A DNA stretch of 64,000 bases, taken from Stenogyne calaminthoides. Taxonomy: Eukaryota > Streptophyta > Magnoliopsida > Lamiales > Lamiaceae. The number at the start of each line of letters is the position of its first letter. Positions within the stretch are counted from its first letter, which is position 1. Positions 44,820 through 55,519 of this stretch are shown piece after piece. A program made the position numbers and the translations under genes. Where the stretch lies: assembly GCA_037126765.1 (NCBI GenBank), contig JBBCBC010000031.1:3853638-3917637 (forward strand), in the 5' to 3' direction. The notes beneath the pieces were generated by a model. That model worked only from the letters and a program-made list of their open reading frames with translations. It did not search any database and had not been told where the DNA came from.

Positions 44820-45734
44820 ACGTGATAAGATTCTTTCTCATTGATGCTTAGTTGATCCATTTTCTGCGTATCAGGTAGCGGTTGATCTGGTACGTCTTGT
44901 TCTGAGGCAGATTTCTCTTGTTCAGAGGATGTCTCATCAAAGACCACATGGGGTGTTTCTTCCACAACTAGGGTTCATTTGTTGTAAACCCTGAAAGCCT
45001 TGCTGGATGAGGAATATCCTAAGAATATACCCTCATCTGATTTGGCCTCAAAAGTTTTCAACTGACTTTTCCCATTGTTGTGAATGAAACACTTGCACCC
45101 AAAAACATGAAAGTATGAAACACGAGGTTTTCTGCCCTTCCACAGTTCATAGGGTGTTTTGAAGTGAGTTTTAGTCAGAGAACATATGTTCTGAGTATGG
45201 CATCACGATTGATTGATTATACGCTTGAAAGCGGCTTGGTGTCGCATGTTCAGCTAACATAGTGCGAGCAGCTTCCTTGAGAGTAATAAAGGAATTCAGG
45301 AATTATGTACCTTTATCTGATCTGATTTTTAATATGCTGACACCCTTCTCGTTTTGAAGCTTCTTGAGCAGCTCGAGTATCTTTGTCGTTGTCTCGTTCT
45401 TCTTGTATAAGAATACAACCCAAGTAAACTTGGAATAATCATCCACGATTACTAGAGTATATTTGCGTCCACTGAGACTGAATGGTGTAATTGGTCCGAA
45501 TAGATCCATATGGAGTAGTTGCAGTACTCTACTAGATGCTGGTCCAGGTATTCCCTTGAATGAGGCTTTGACTTGTTTTCCCTTCTGACATGCGGCACAT
45601 GTCTGATCTTTAGAGAATACCTCATTCGGAATTCCCTCAACCAAAGGCACCCTAGCTATCTTGTTAAGAGTCTTGAAGTTGGATGACTCATTCTTTTTGT
45701 GCGAGCCAATCGCTACTCTTGGAACTCTTAACAA
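44820..45734 (-). pseudogene. Sirevirus B integrase
   Basis: The minus-strand frame 45303-45734 has CAACQKGKQVKASF (zinc-binding end), LQLLHMDLFGPITPFSLSGR (first catalytic Asp), VIVDDYSKFTWVVFLYKKNE and ILKIRSDKGT (second Asp). The part with the catalytic Glu (45170-45300) is broken by indels. The C-terminal block returns at about 44990-45150 as PRVSYFHVFGCKCFIHNNG, FEAKSDEGIFLGYSSSSKAF and RVYNK. The element's integrase would insert cDNA into chromosomes; this copy lacks a continuous frame. Confidence 0.8.
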
Positions 45735-45995
45735 TTAAGCATGCATTTCTTGGGCAAATTGTTTCAATTTCTTTGTGTAGATCGTGCTTTTCTTGAACGA
45801 TTAGCGAGGATTTGTTGAGTAGCTCAATTCGTTATCGTACACTTGTCGCCGAGAACTCAATATTTGAAATCGTTGTCGCGAGAAATTATAATCTTGATAG
45901 TAGATTATGCTTTAATCCTTCGACATCGAGACTCCGATTACTTGTACATCATCATTCTCTAAGGTTAGAATCCTTTGGTAAAACCAAAGTTATCA

Positions 45996-46478
45996 TCACC
46001 AAAGAGTACCGTGGGCCTTCTTGTTCTTTGTAAGAGCTAAGGAGATGTTTGCTTCTGTCATGTGCCTTGAGCATCCACTATCGATGTACCCGGATAGTTG
46101 CTTGTACACCTCCTTTGTTGGCGGTCCCCCACGCGATCCCGCAATCGAATCGGGCTTTAGGTACCCCTTTGGAATTGGGTCCTGGGGGTTAGTGGTGGAT
46201 TTAGGGATCCACACAAACAGAGCACTTCTATGATAATCAGATAGATTAGAAGGTCTGATTTGTCTCCCATACATATCAACATAATCATACGTCTCTTTAT
46301 ATGCTTTTTGATTAGTATGATTATTCGTGTGAGCTTTGGGTGACTTAGAAGACTTGGGATTTTTCTTTATATTTTGTCTTCTTTTAACCCAGTGTGGCTC
46401 AGGTGCAGTAGCCCTAGGTCTCTGGTTATAAGGGTAGGTACGACTGCTACCATCGAAAGATTCATATCTTCTTGGCAT
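45996..46478 (-). pseudogene. Sirevirus B protease region
   Basis: 160 codons open on the minus strand. A basic, Asn/Lys-rich linker (QNIKKNPKSSKSPKAHTNNH) is followed by the aspartic protease active site GYIDSGCSRHMTE (about 46055-46095). The DSG triad is intact. After 45996 the frame is lost in an indel-dense patch (45735-46010). Confidence 0.75.
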
Positions 46479-47927
46479 AGATGGTCTTTGCAGTTTACCT
46501 ATAGCTTGCTTATTAGGCAGCTGACCTTGATTGGGTCTCAGATTAGATTTCCTTTTTACAGGTTGTCTCTTCTGATACCTAATCTGCTGATCAGGTTGAG
46601 GTTTCTTCAGAAGAACTGGATTCTTCTATTGATTCCTAGGTTGATGCTTAATCAGTTGGGGTTCATTTATGTTCCTTTTCTGATTAGGCACTTGCCTTAC
46701 TTGCTCAGCAGGTCTTTTTCCCTTATCAGATACATGTTTAGCTTTTTGTGTATCTTTGTCAGAGACTCGTTTGATTACACCCTTCTGAAGTGAATCAAAC
46801 GGGGCTTTTGAGGATGTAGAAGGATTCTCATACCCAATTCCCTTCTTGTTAGTCGGCTTTCGAAAATAGGTGTTCATATACGGTTTTTGATGACTTCGTG
46901 AAAACCTCTATTTTCTTGCGCAAACTATCCTCAGTAGATTTTAGACTCTCATGTAGTCGGAATAGCTCATCAAATTTAGCTTGAAGGATTTTGAAATCAT
47001 CAGCTTGTTGTTTGTTGATTGCTAGCTGATCTTTGATCTGCTTCTCCTGATCAGAAGATTTAACCTTCAGAACGTTAAGTTCCTTAGTTACCTTCGGCGG
47101 TTTAATTTGATTTCGAGTCAAGTAGCTTTTTATCGGCGTTCTCTTTAACAAGCTGATTATTTCTGATCCTTAGCTTGTCATTTTCAGCTTCCACTATTGT
47201 ATAAGTGTCTATTGCATCAGAGAGATCATCAAGCAATTGCTTTCGAGTAGATTTTGCAAGTCAATCTCTCGGCGGGTGTGCTAATAATAGCGGTGTGGAA
47301 ATAGAAAAAGGCGAAGGTTTGGAGGTTACCTCAGTTGGTCTTCCTCCGGCCATCAGTGATTTCATCGTCATCTGAAGAGAATATCAGATCTTCATGTTCG
47401 TGGAAGTCAACAAAGATCGCTTATCGACAAAAGTTTTCTCTGGATGAGTAGCCAGAGTCCTCGGAAGGCAGATAGGAATCATCAATTCCAGATGTGTCAG
47501 TGACCATGGCTTTTCTATCTCTGACGTGTTGCTCTCTTCTGTTTCGCTTCTCTTCTCTTTCTCTGGGAGTCAGGTCAGGGCAGTCGGTGCTGTAGTGACC
47601 TGGTTTCTCGCAGTTGAAGCATGATCCTCGATCTACGGAACTTCCTCTGCCAGGTGAGTCACTCCGTCTGTAGGATCTGTCAGGTGACTTCCCTTTCTGA
47701 TGGTAATTTGAACTCCTTCTGTCAGATCTGTTATCTCTTCTCTCATCTGACAGATCATCTCTTTTCTTTTCTTCTCTGTGATCTCTTCGGTCATCAGATC
47801 TGTTCCTTTCTAGTGATCTGTCAGTTGGCCTCCTGTTTCTTCTATTGTCTTGATAGTCTCTATAGAAACTGCGATACTTACCAAGTTGAGTATTTGATCT
47901 TTCAAGTTTCCTGATAAGCAGAGCGAT
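46479..47927 (-). pseudogene. Sirevirus B gag C-terminal half: zinc knuckle and coiled coil
   Basis: Following gag on the minus strand, a zinc knuckle CFNCEKPGHYSTDC (about 47580-47621, C-x2-C-x4-H-x4-C intact) is preceded by Arg/Ser/Asp-rich repeats (RSDDRRDHREEKKRD type, 47690-47820). Then comes a coiled-coil stretch (46849-47151, heptads such as DFKILQAKFDELFRLHESLK) and a basic linker (46626-46877). Frameshifts at about 47160-47450 separate the pieces. Likely nucleocapsid and spacer of the polyprotein. Confidence 0.7.
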
Positions 47928-48722
47928 CTATTCTGCTTGACTCATTATGTTTCCAACAGGTTTAGTGGCCTTTGATCTGCTGATGGTTGCTTTGAATGCA
48001 ACTGATTTAGATGTTGAGGCTTCAGCAGGCGTCTCGTCTTCATCTGCTTGCCCTCTTTCGATTAAATCGAACTCATGGGCTTTAAGGCTTAGGAACAAGC
48101 TACTTGGCTTCATCTTGGAAATGTCTTGGCAATCCTTGATTACCGTGACTTTCATGTCCCATTTCTTGGTGAGAGATCTCAGTATCTTGTAATTGATGTC
48201 TTTGTCTGACATCTCTCTTCCAAGTTCTCGTAGCTTATTTACTGACATGGTGATCCTCCCATCGAGCTCGTTGATGGTCTCGTTGGGCAGCATTTTGAGC
48301 TTTTCGAACTTCACCAGTTCAGCTTGTAGTCGGCTGTCTTTGATCTGATCATTTCCTTCGCACATCTCAGCAAGAGTATCCCACATTTGTTTCGCAGTTT
48401 TGAGATACTTTATCTTCTCCTTGGTGACTTTATCCATCGTCTTCATGATTATATGCCTGGCGATTGTATCTAGAGTATACAGCTTTCTTTCTTCTGCATC
48501 CATCAGGGCTGGGCTTTTTCGTACAAGACTTCCCGGTGCATGATCTGGATCTCCTCCAACTGCTAGGTTATCGTGATATATGATGATAGGTCCTCGTTCA
48601 ATGACTTCCATCATTCTGCCGCTTATCGATCCCAGATGATTACACATGTATATAGTCCAATCTGCATACTCATCAATTGAAAACTTAGGCAGATCATGAT
48701 ACATACCAGAGGCATTATCCAT
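47928..48722 (-). CDS. Sirevirus B gag (capsid part)
   Basis: 264 codons from ATG 48722, 135 nt after the PBS, with no internal stop. MDNASGMYHDLPKFSIDEYA is followed by DWTIYMCNHLGSISGRM, the gag N-terminal block with the usual W. A UBN2-type core follows: AKQMWDTLAEMCEGNDQIKD, then LQAELVKFEKLKMLPNETIN and ILRSLTKKWDMKVTVIKD. It would form the particle shell. The open capsid frame contrasts with the broken downstream genes and suggests a fairly young insertion. Continuation into the zinc knuckle is interrupted just after 47928. Confidence 0.85.
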   Translation of the reverse strand: MDNASGMYHDLPKFSIDEYADWTIYMCNHLGSISGRMMEVIERGPIIIYHDNLAVGGDPDHAPGSLVRKSPALMDAEERKLYTLDTIARHIIMKTMDKVTKEKIKYLKTAKQMWDTLAEMCEGNDQIKDSRLQAELVKFEKLKMLPNETINELDGRITMSVNKLRELGREMSDKDINYKILRSLTKKWDMKVTVIKDCQDISKMKPSSLFLSLKAHEFDLIERGQADEDETPAEASTSKSVAFKATISRSKATKPVGNIMSQAE

Positions 48723-48837
48723 GCTGAGTGATTTTGAAAATGAATGAGTTTTGAAAACGGTTTTTCAAGATCTGTTCAAATGACCACAAAGATTCTTCCT
48801 CAAGAATCGATGATACTCAAAGCCAGTGGTCTGTAGA

Positions 48838-48857
48838 ACCACTGCTCAGATACCACT
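48838..48857 (-). other. primer-binding site of Sirevirus B
   Basis: On the minus strand AGTGGTATCTGAGCAGTGGT directly follows the right-hand LTR. It is close to the initiator-Met tRNA site and shows that the right LTR is the 5' one. Confidence 0.7.
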
Positions 48858-50556
48858 TGTAGGTCCCGAACAAGTTTTGAGGGTAGAAGTCTAGAGAGGA
48901 GGGGTGAATAGACTTCTAAAACTTTTCGTGTGGATCAGGTGTGATTGCAGATTTCCTAATCAGAGTGCTAGTGTATCAGTTTGGACTGATGTTCAATCTT
49001 ACTGAGTGCCTGAGGGCAGATCAGTTTGATATCTGTCAGTTTAACTGAGAGTGCGGAATCTTGTAAATACCCGTGTGAAAAACCAGTTCTATCAATTCAG
49101 ATTCTTAAGTCAGTTTTCAACCAGCTGACTAAGGTGTCAACCTGATCAGATCAGTTGCTTGGTGCAGACTGAGCTTAACTAGAATATGTATGCGCTTTTA
49201 AACTCAGTTGTGTGAATAGTGTAAATCAATAAAGAAAGCAAGTAATTGCACACAAGACTTTTTATAGTGGTTCAGAAGGGTTTAACCTTAACCGAACTTA
49301 ACCGAACTTAACCGATCTTAACCTGCTTGGACTTAGTTTACCGTGTTAGTCCAACACTCAACAGATGTTTATCGAGTTCATACTCAATCGAACTAAAAAT
49401 CAAAAAACTAGAATCCCTAGTCTGAAATCTTGCGGTAACAAACTTAACCTAACTTGTGTTTGGGTAAAGAATGTTTGAGGGTTCCAACTGGAAATCTATC
49501 CTTGGTGTTTTAGGTAGCCAAATGCTAGTGGATAGGATTTCTTGCTAAGAACTATGGGATGAACACTCTAAGAATAATCTTCAAATATGGTGTTCTTCGA
49601 GCGGAGATTTTGCTGTAGTTTTTGCTTCTTTTTCGGTATCCCGGTGTTCGTTCTTTTTGGTGTCCTCTCTTTTTTTTCAATTGACGAGCAATCCCATTTT
49701 ATAGACCTCAAATTTAAAGAGCCGTTGGAGAGCAATTTTAATTTTGGGCTATATTAGGTAGGTTGTAGGATATGATTATGACGTGCTCCGATTATCGGCG
49801 TGGCCATAGGCATGATTAGCGTTGTTTATGTCCGCAGCATCGAATCCCGTAATGTCAGCTCTTTTTGTGCACGTGTCGCTTTCTCCTTGGCTTCATGAGG
49901 CCGTGACTTGATAATTTGTCCGTTAGACGATTGATATTCCTTTTGTAGAAGATTCGTCTTGTCTAGTGTATCTTTTTGATTGACGCCAGGTGTGAGATGA
50001 CTTGATCAAGTAATTGATCAGTCTACCTTGTTGAGTCTTCTAATGCAGATTGTCTTAGCTCAATATGCGGACTACCGATATAGGTCTTCGAGTCTTCGGT
50101 AGTCTTTTCGATCTTGGTGACTCTCGAGCCTCGGTGTCTTCAATCGTCTTAAGTCTTGAGTTTATTCTTGAGTCTTGAGTTCATCGAGTCTTGATTCATC
50201 CGAGATTCAGTCCATCGAGTCTTGAGTTCATCCGAGTCTTGAGTTCATCCGAGTCTTCGAGTTCATCCGAGTCTTCGATGTCTTCTGTCTTCACCGATCT
50301 CCTCGACTTCTTGTCTTCGATTTGTTCTTAGTCTTCTGATCATTTGACCTTATCTGGGTCATCTGATACTTCGACCTGACCTATACATATTGAGTTCCTC
50401 CTCAATATGTGACCTATCTTTTACATCAGCTATCTATACATTTCAGTTGGTCATCTTAATCGATTCTAAGTCATCGATACCATTATGTGTCCGATTTGGT
50501 CCTATTACAACCTGTTTTGGAACTTCCATCAAAACTAAAATACAAATTTCCCAACA
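48858..50556 (-). repeat. 5' LTR of Sirevirus B
   Basis: 1699 bp. On the minus strand a TATA box (TCTATAAAATGGG, about 49695-49707) lies in a position suited to drive leftward transcription. It has fewer CTTAACCGAA units than the left LTR. Confidence 0.9.
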
Positions 50557-50561
50557 CATTT

Positions 50562-50656
50562 CTACTGAAAAACAACTTGCTGATATTTTCACAAAAGCCC
50601 TTGATAATGAGAGGTTTTCTTCACTTAGAAAATCTCTTGGTCTTTGCTATATCTGA
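50562..50656 (+). pseudogene. Sirevirus A RNase H, last part
   Basis: After the nested element the frame continues STEKQLADIFTKALDNERF, then SSLRKSLGLCYI and a stop at 50654-50656. This is the usual C-terminus of copia pol, showing that Sirevirus B entered between codons of the RNase H end. Confidence 0.85.
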
Positions 50657-51573
50657 AAATAAACACTAGATGTTGTGACAAATGTTTCCAACATTTGAAG
50701 CAACATTATGGTTCTGATAATGAGTTTGTCTGCTGATTTACTTATGTTTAAACTTTAAATGATAGAGTTATGATCTTATTGTTGAATCATGGTTTAGATA
50801 TAGAGTCCTGGGCATATATCTCTTAAATGCATTGAAAAATAAAGCACAACTTAGATGTATAATCACTGAGTAACTATAGGACACGGAGCTCGCTACTACG
50901 ATGTTCTCTTTTCAAAAGGTGATTAAATATACATCCATGTTTGTTCACAATCCATTGAGTAACTATGGGGCACGGAGCTCGCGACTACGATGTTCTCTTT
51001 TGAAAAGATGGATCAATGTGAACATGTGTTTAAAAGAAAATTCATAATATGCAACACTTTGATGATGAATTTCATGCAAAATTGAGTGTTGAGATATATG
51101 TGTGCCGACATTTTGTGAAACATTAAATGATTCAAACTTTATCTATCATACATGATTCAATTAATGTTCTGGATAAGTTGAATTTTGCGATTTAAACAAG
51201 TTATTTGAAATGATATGAGTTTATTTAATTTTGGATATGATCTCTGTTTTTCAAAAATGTTTTTGGCGGTCTCTTACACATTCTCACGATCACTAACTTG
51301 CGTTTTAGTGGGTTGTTACTCTTGTTTGATCGGTTTCTTGGTGGTTTTGTGTAATAACCTCCATTTTCTTCTCTACTTAAGTTCGATTTATCTGAGATGT
51401 TCATTACTGAAAGCTGAAAACTTTGTTGTTGCACATAGGAATCGAGGTTTGTGTTGATTTTACTTATGTTATTTCAATTATTTCGGTCATATACTTATTT
51501 TCCCTCCTATTTTTCATATAACATTATTTTAATTGTATTTGCTTTTATGTGATTGGAAAAAAAAAAAGGTGGG
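50657..51573 (+). other. non-coding stretch between pol and ORF3 of Sirevirus A
   Basis: No long ORF on the plus strand. A block of about 55 bp with GAGTAACTAT, CACGGAGCTCGC and ACTACGATGTTCTCTTTT occurs twice (about 50866-50921 and 50955-51009). The 3' part is T-rich, like a leader or intron before ORF3. Confidence 0.55.
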
Positions 51574-53915
51574 ATGGCTGATAAACAAAACCTTTCGAGT
51601 TCTTCTGATCATTTACACTCACACGCAAACCCTCATCGTTCAAACCCTTCTTCTCCAGAAACTTCAAACCCTCTGAACCTACTTGCAGAAATGGCTACTC
51701 AAAACCCAGACTATGATTCCACTAATTTTGGTGGATCATCGTCTTCATCCGTACCAAAACCCACTTCGTACGAATTTCCTGAAGATACCCCTCAATCTCT
51801 GATTCGACTGATCATCGAACAGATGCTCGAGAAAAACCTTCCTATTCTTCCTGATGTTTTTGTTGGCAAAAGACAAGTCAACATTAATGACTTTGTTGAT
51901 ATTTCTGCTAAACCCTTAACCACAGAAATTCCTGATGAACCATCTCCCAAACCTGTTGAAAACCCTACTCAAACGGCCGATGTTAAGATGAACAAAGCTA
52001 ATTCCTCTGATTCAGAAGGACTGGGGGAGAAACTCAAGAACATTCGGTTGAGAAAGAAGCAATTGACTCCAAAAATAGGTGGTGGAAAATGGGGAAAGAG
52101 GAGAGTCTCACAAAGGGACCTTGGAAAGAAAGTAGATTACACTGGAAAACGTCCTAAGAGGAGTGATGGTGGTGTTGATGATCCTATCACTGTAGAGGAT
52201 TCAGATGAAGAAATGGTTGTTCTAGATGTTCCTGTTGCTGAGCCAAAAGACTCAGATGATGACTTAACCATGGAGGAATTGATGGCAAAGAAAGAGAAAC
52301 GAACCAAAAGGAACCATCTGGGGATGCTACTCCTGATGCTGCAAAACCATCTGAGAATGTTGAAAGAGATGATTCTGAGAGAGAGGAATCTGAGAAAGAT
52401 GAAGCTGAGACAGATGAGTTTGAGGAAGAAATGGATGTTGAAGAAGATGATTCTGAGAAAGATGGTGAAGCTGGTGAAAATGTACAGGAAGATGAGTCTG
52501 CTGAAAATCAAACTGATGATGAGTTTGATCAACTCTTTGATGAGGTAATGGAATCTGACTCTGACCCTGATGATAGAATTGAATTTGATAGGAGGTCTAG
52601 AGTTGTGAAAACCATGCTGAAAAGACATATTGTTGATGAAAGAATCATTAAACTTTCTGAATTTGAAGCCAACAATATGATAGGTGTTCTATAGGAAAGA
52701 TCCTTACTACATGTTCTACAATATGTTAAACCATACTATGTGCCTTGGGTTGCTGAATTTTATGCTAATTTGAAGAAGTGTTGTGGAAATAGACAATCTT
52801 TAAATTATGAGAAAGTAAGGTTTAGGTATAATGTTGTTACCATCACTCGTAGGCTCATCAACATTTTCCTAAGGACTAAGAATGTAGAGGAAGAACCTAT
52901 TGATCTAGAAATTGGTGAAGTGTCGTCTGTGAAAACTGGTGGAAGATATTCTGAATGGACATTGCAATTTTCTGCTGCAAAATTGACTTCTCTCTATTCT
53001 GTGATGCATAAATTGTTGGTCTCAAACTGATATCCTTCTAGAAATTCCACTGTGCTTACTAAAGAACAGGTTTTCCTGCTTTACAAGATTGTTCATCTAA
53101 ACAAGTTTAATATGGGACAAATCATATTTGATAATATGATGTCTCTTGCTGGAAAACATGGTGATGGTGGAATTTTCCCATATCCAAGTTTGATCTGTCA
53201 GTTCTTGGATAAGTTGGAGTTTGACAGACCTAGAGGAGAGAAGATTAGTGGTTTTATCTCTAGCTTTGGGATTTCCCCAGTTCTAAAATGTGGAAACCGT
53301 GTGGTTGATCTACCTATGGAAGACCCTGAACAGCAGACAGAAAATGTTGCCCATTCTGATGGCAACATTCCTTACACAGTCACAAGAAGTAATGGTATCC
53401 CTTCTGTCACATTTACTAATTATTTCATTACTGATCAAATTCAATCCATCCAGCAGAACATAGATGCTCTACTTAAATAGCAAACCTTCTGGAGAAGCCT
53501 GCTTTCTACTCCAACAGGGGGAGGATCACCTGATGATGGTCCTGAAGATGGTGGTGATGATGGAGTTGATCCATCTGGCCATGCAGGTGGGAAGGATGAT
53601 GCACCGGATCTTTGGTGATAATCTTCATTGAGGATGATGATGGTGGTCTTCTTTGCACAAGATGATCAAAATGATGCTGAAGACAGAGAGGTTGAGGATG
53701 TTGTACAAGATGCTGTGAATGAAGCTGTGGAGGATGCAGTGAATGATGTACTCAATGTTGCTGCTGCTGAACAAGTTGTTTCTGACCCTGCACCAATTGA
53801 CCTTACAACTGATGATAGCACTGATGAAGATCTGAGAAAGACTCCTGACAGAGAGGATATGTCTCCTGAGAGTATTGTTTTGCTTGATGAGATGTATGGT
53901 CATGACAATTGGTGA
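51574..53915 (+). pseudogene. Sirevirus A extra ORF (ORF3), plant transposon-protein-like
   Basis: Starts MADKQNLSSSSDHLHSHANP and is Ser/Pro-rich, then a basic stretch (KNIRLRKKQLTPKIGGGKWG, KRPKRS) and acidic runs. A frameshift occurs near 52310; an acidic linker runs to 52690. The domain 52740-53330 has YVPWVAEFYANLKKC, SEWTLQFSAAKLTSLYSVMH and KEQVFLLYKIVHLNKFNMGQ, with GIFPYPSLICQFLDKL, matching the family known as putative plant transposon protein (Pfam Transposase_32) as I recall it. An acidic C-terminal tail ends DEMYGHDNW at 53915. Stops at 52693, 53028, 53478 and 53617 break it. No signal peptide or membrane segment is seen. Function in the element is unknown. Confidence 0.7.
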
Positions 53916-54315
53916 ACAGATTTAAGACAGGGGGAGTTTTTTTATGTATGGGGGAGCATTTGCAGATTATGGAGATGCAGTCATTCCAATGGCCCAGTCC
54001 TTCTCAATACTTCACTATAAAAATTCCTTTCTGAATTGCAATATTTTATTTACTGCTCTTTACTTTATAAACTCTGTTAATGGACAATTAGTTGATAGGT
54101 TTATGTTTCTGTCATTTACTTTATGTTGGATACTTTGGCCTAAGTACACTGTTGATGTACTTAGTGCTTGTGTTTGTTGTTTGCTTTTAAATTATGATTT
54201 GGTTGAATAGTAGTTGTTCTCTTAATGGCTATTATTTGTTTCTTTCCTAACACAAGTACGGATGTTGTTTTTAACATCAGGTGTGTTGTAGTAGAAAGAC
54301 CAAATTGGGGGAGTT
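53510..54315 (+). promoter_or_regulatory. repeated polypurine motifs before the Sirevirus A 3' LTR
   Basis: GGGGGAG occurs at about 53516, 53930, 53951 and 54307, the last (AATTGGGGGAGTT) abutting the LTR. Multiple polypurine-tract copies upstream of the 3' LTR have been described as a Sirevirus signature. The first two lie within or beside ORF3. Confidence 0.6.
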
Positions 54316-55095
54316 TGTTGATGTTGCACGGATGTTGTTCCATATGTTGAACAACATTCTGCACAACATCTTAAATTTGCCCTTTATCCTAACACTGACT
54401 CTGTTTTATTAGATGTGTTTTTATATGTTTCCTACATTGCAGGTTGAAGACAATTTTAGATATTGTCAAGCGGTTTCACTGATGGAGTAAGAATAGAAAG
54501 ATCATGGGTGGTTACACCAAGATCACGGAGATAGTGTAGGAGATCTTCAAGGCTGTCCACACCAAGTGGATAGGACAATGCAGTTGGTCCGAATGGCTAT
54601 AAATAGACTGCATTGGTCGACATTCAAGTTTAATTTAAAGTGAAATCTCATTTGCTATACTCCAAACTTAAGAGAGTAACATCCAAGACACAACCGAGAG
54701 AACAACCGAGTGATTGTTTCTTGTAGGAGTGTGAGGGTCGTTGTTATTCTATTTGTACTGGTCGAGGGAATACAATCTATCCCATCAGTATTGTGTTTAT
54801 CTTATTAGATCAAGTTTTAGGTTGAATAAGATCACTAGTTACTTTATTGAATAGATTGATTTTTTGTGTGTGGTTTTTCACTACACCTTTTAGGATCTTG
54901 TAAGAGATTTGTGTGTATCTCACTACTTGTTATAGTGATGTTGTTAACCATGGGTTCGTATAGTCTTATTATAGACTATACACAATTTTGGAAATCCTTT
55001 GCACTGTGTTTTTATACTTCCACTATCATATGTTGTTTTATATGTTTCACAACATTTTCAAAAACACTCTGAAAATACACGCACACACACTTTCA
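54316..55095 (+). repeat. 3' LTR of Sirevirus A
   Basis: 780 bp, same ends as the 5' LTR, followed by the target duplication GCATA. About 20 scattered differences from the 5' LTR by eye. Confidence 0.9.
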
Positions 55096-55100
55096 GCATA

Positions 55101-55519
55101 TACTTCCCCGAAGTCCCTGTCAATTTTATATTGGTCAAGTGGGAGCCAACTAATAATCTGGATATTAAAGGTTTGTAACTGCTTTCTTGTTTGTAACCTG
55201 CTTGAATGTGTTTAAATAATGACCCACCCCACGTGACTTATTTAAATTATTTTGAGATGTTGGCTGATGCATGTTTATATTTTTTTTGAGATTTTAATAT
55301 GATTCATGTGATCGAATTATGTGATAATTTTGTGCTTATGCAAATCGTTATTTATTTCAGTTCAGCATGTCGCAACCTTTTAATCGACTGAAATGTACAC
55401 TCAAAGAACACCAACTTTCTGGTGAAAATTATGAAATTTGGAAACGAAATATGAAATTAGTCCTCACCCAAGCGACAAGCCAACTAAAGGATCAGCGAAT
55501 GCGAGAGATTTCAAGATGA
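55101..55519 (+). pseudogene. leader and first 50 codons of gag of the older copia element
   Basis: The sequence resumes the copia leader interrupted at 29567. An ATG at 55367 opens MSQPFNRLKCTLKEHQLSGE, then NYEIWKRNMKLVLTQATS, the standard copia gag start, with a stop at 55517-55519. After that the gag similarity ends abruptly and the scrambled region begins. The rest of gag, pol and the 3' LTR are not in the window. Confidence 0.75.

Larger units (their letters stand above)
35317..50556 (-). mobile_element. Sirevirus B (Ty1/copia, SIRE/Maximus-like), minus strand, inside Sirevirus A
   Basis: LTRs 35317-37035 (1719 bp) and 48858-50556 (1699 bp) start TGTAGGTCCCGAAC and end TTTCCCAACA on the plus strand. 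A perfect 5-bp duplication CATTT flanks them (35312-35316 and 50557-50561). Reading left from the right LTR: PBS, gag, zinc knuckle, protease, integrase, RT, RNase H, about 1.6 kb with an antisense unit, a long extra ORF, a polypurine tract and the 3' LTR. Total about 15.2 kb. It interrupts the RNase H of Sirevirus A in opposite orientation. Most genes are broken, some in indel-dense patches. Confidence 0.9.
29568..55095 (+). mobile_element. Sirevirus A (Ty1/copia, SIRE/Maximus-like), interrupted by Sirevirus B
   Basis: Two 780-bp LTRs (29568-30347 and 54316-55095) starting TGTTGATGTTGCACGG and ending ACTTTCA are flanked by a perfect 5-bp duplication GCATA (29563-29567 and 55096-55100). Own length without the nested insert is about 10.3 kb. 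Order: PBS, gag, protease, integrase, RT, RNase H, extra ORF, 3' LTR, as in Sireviruses. Several GGGGGAG polypurine motifs precede the 3' LTR, a feature reported for the genus. It lies inside the leader of the older copia element. Confidence 0.9.

Noticed and set aside
52137..52628. 163-codon minus-strand frame within ORF3 of Sirevirus A
   Set aside because: Antisense shadow of the acidic Asp/Glu-rich coding strand, giving a Ser/Ile/Phe-rich translation.
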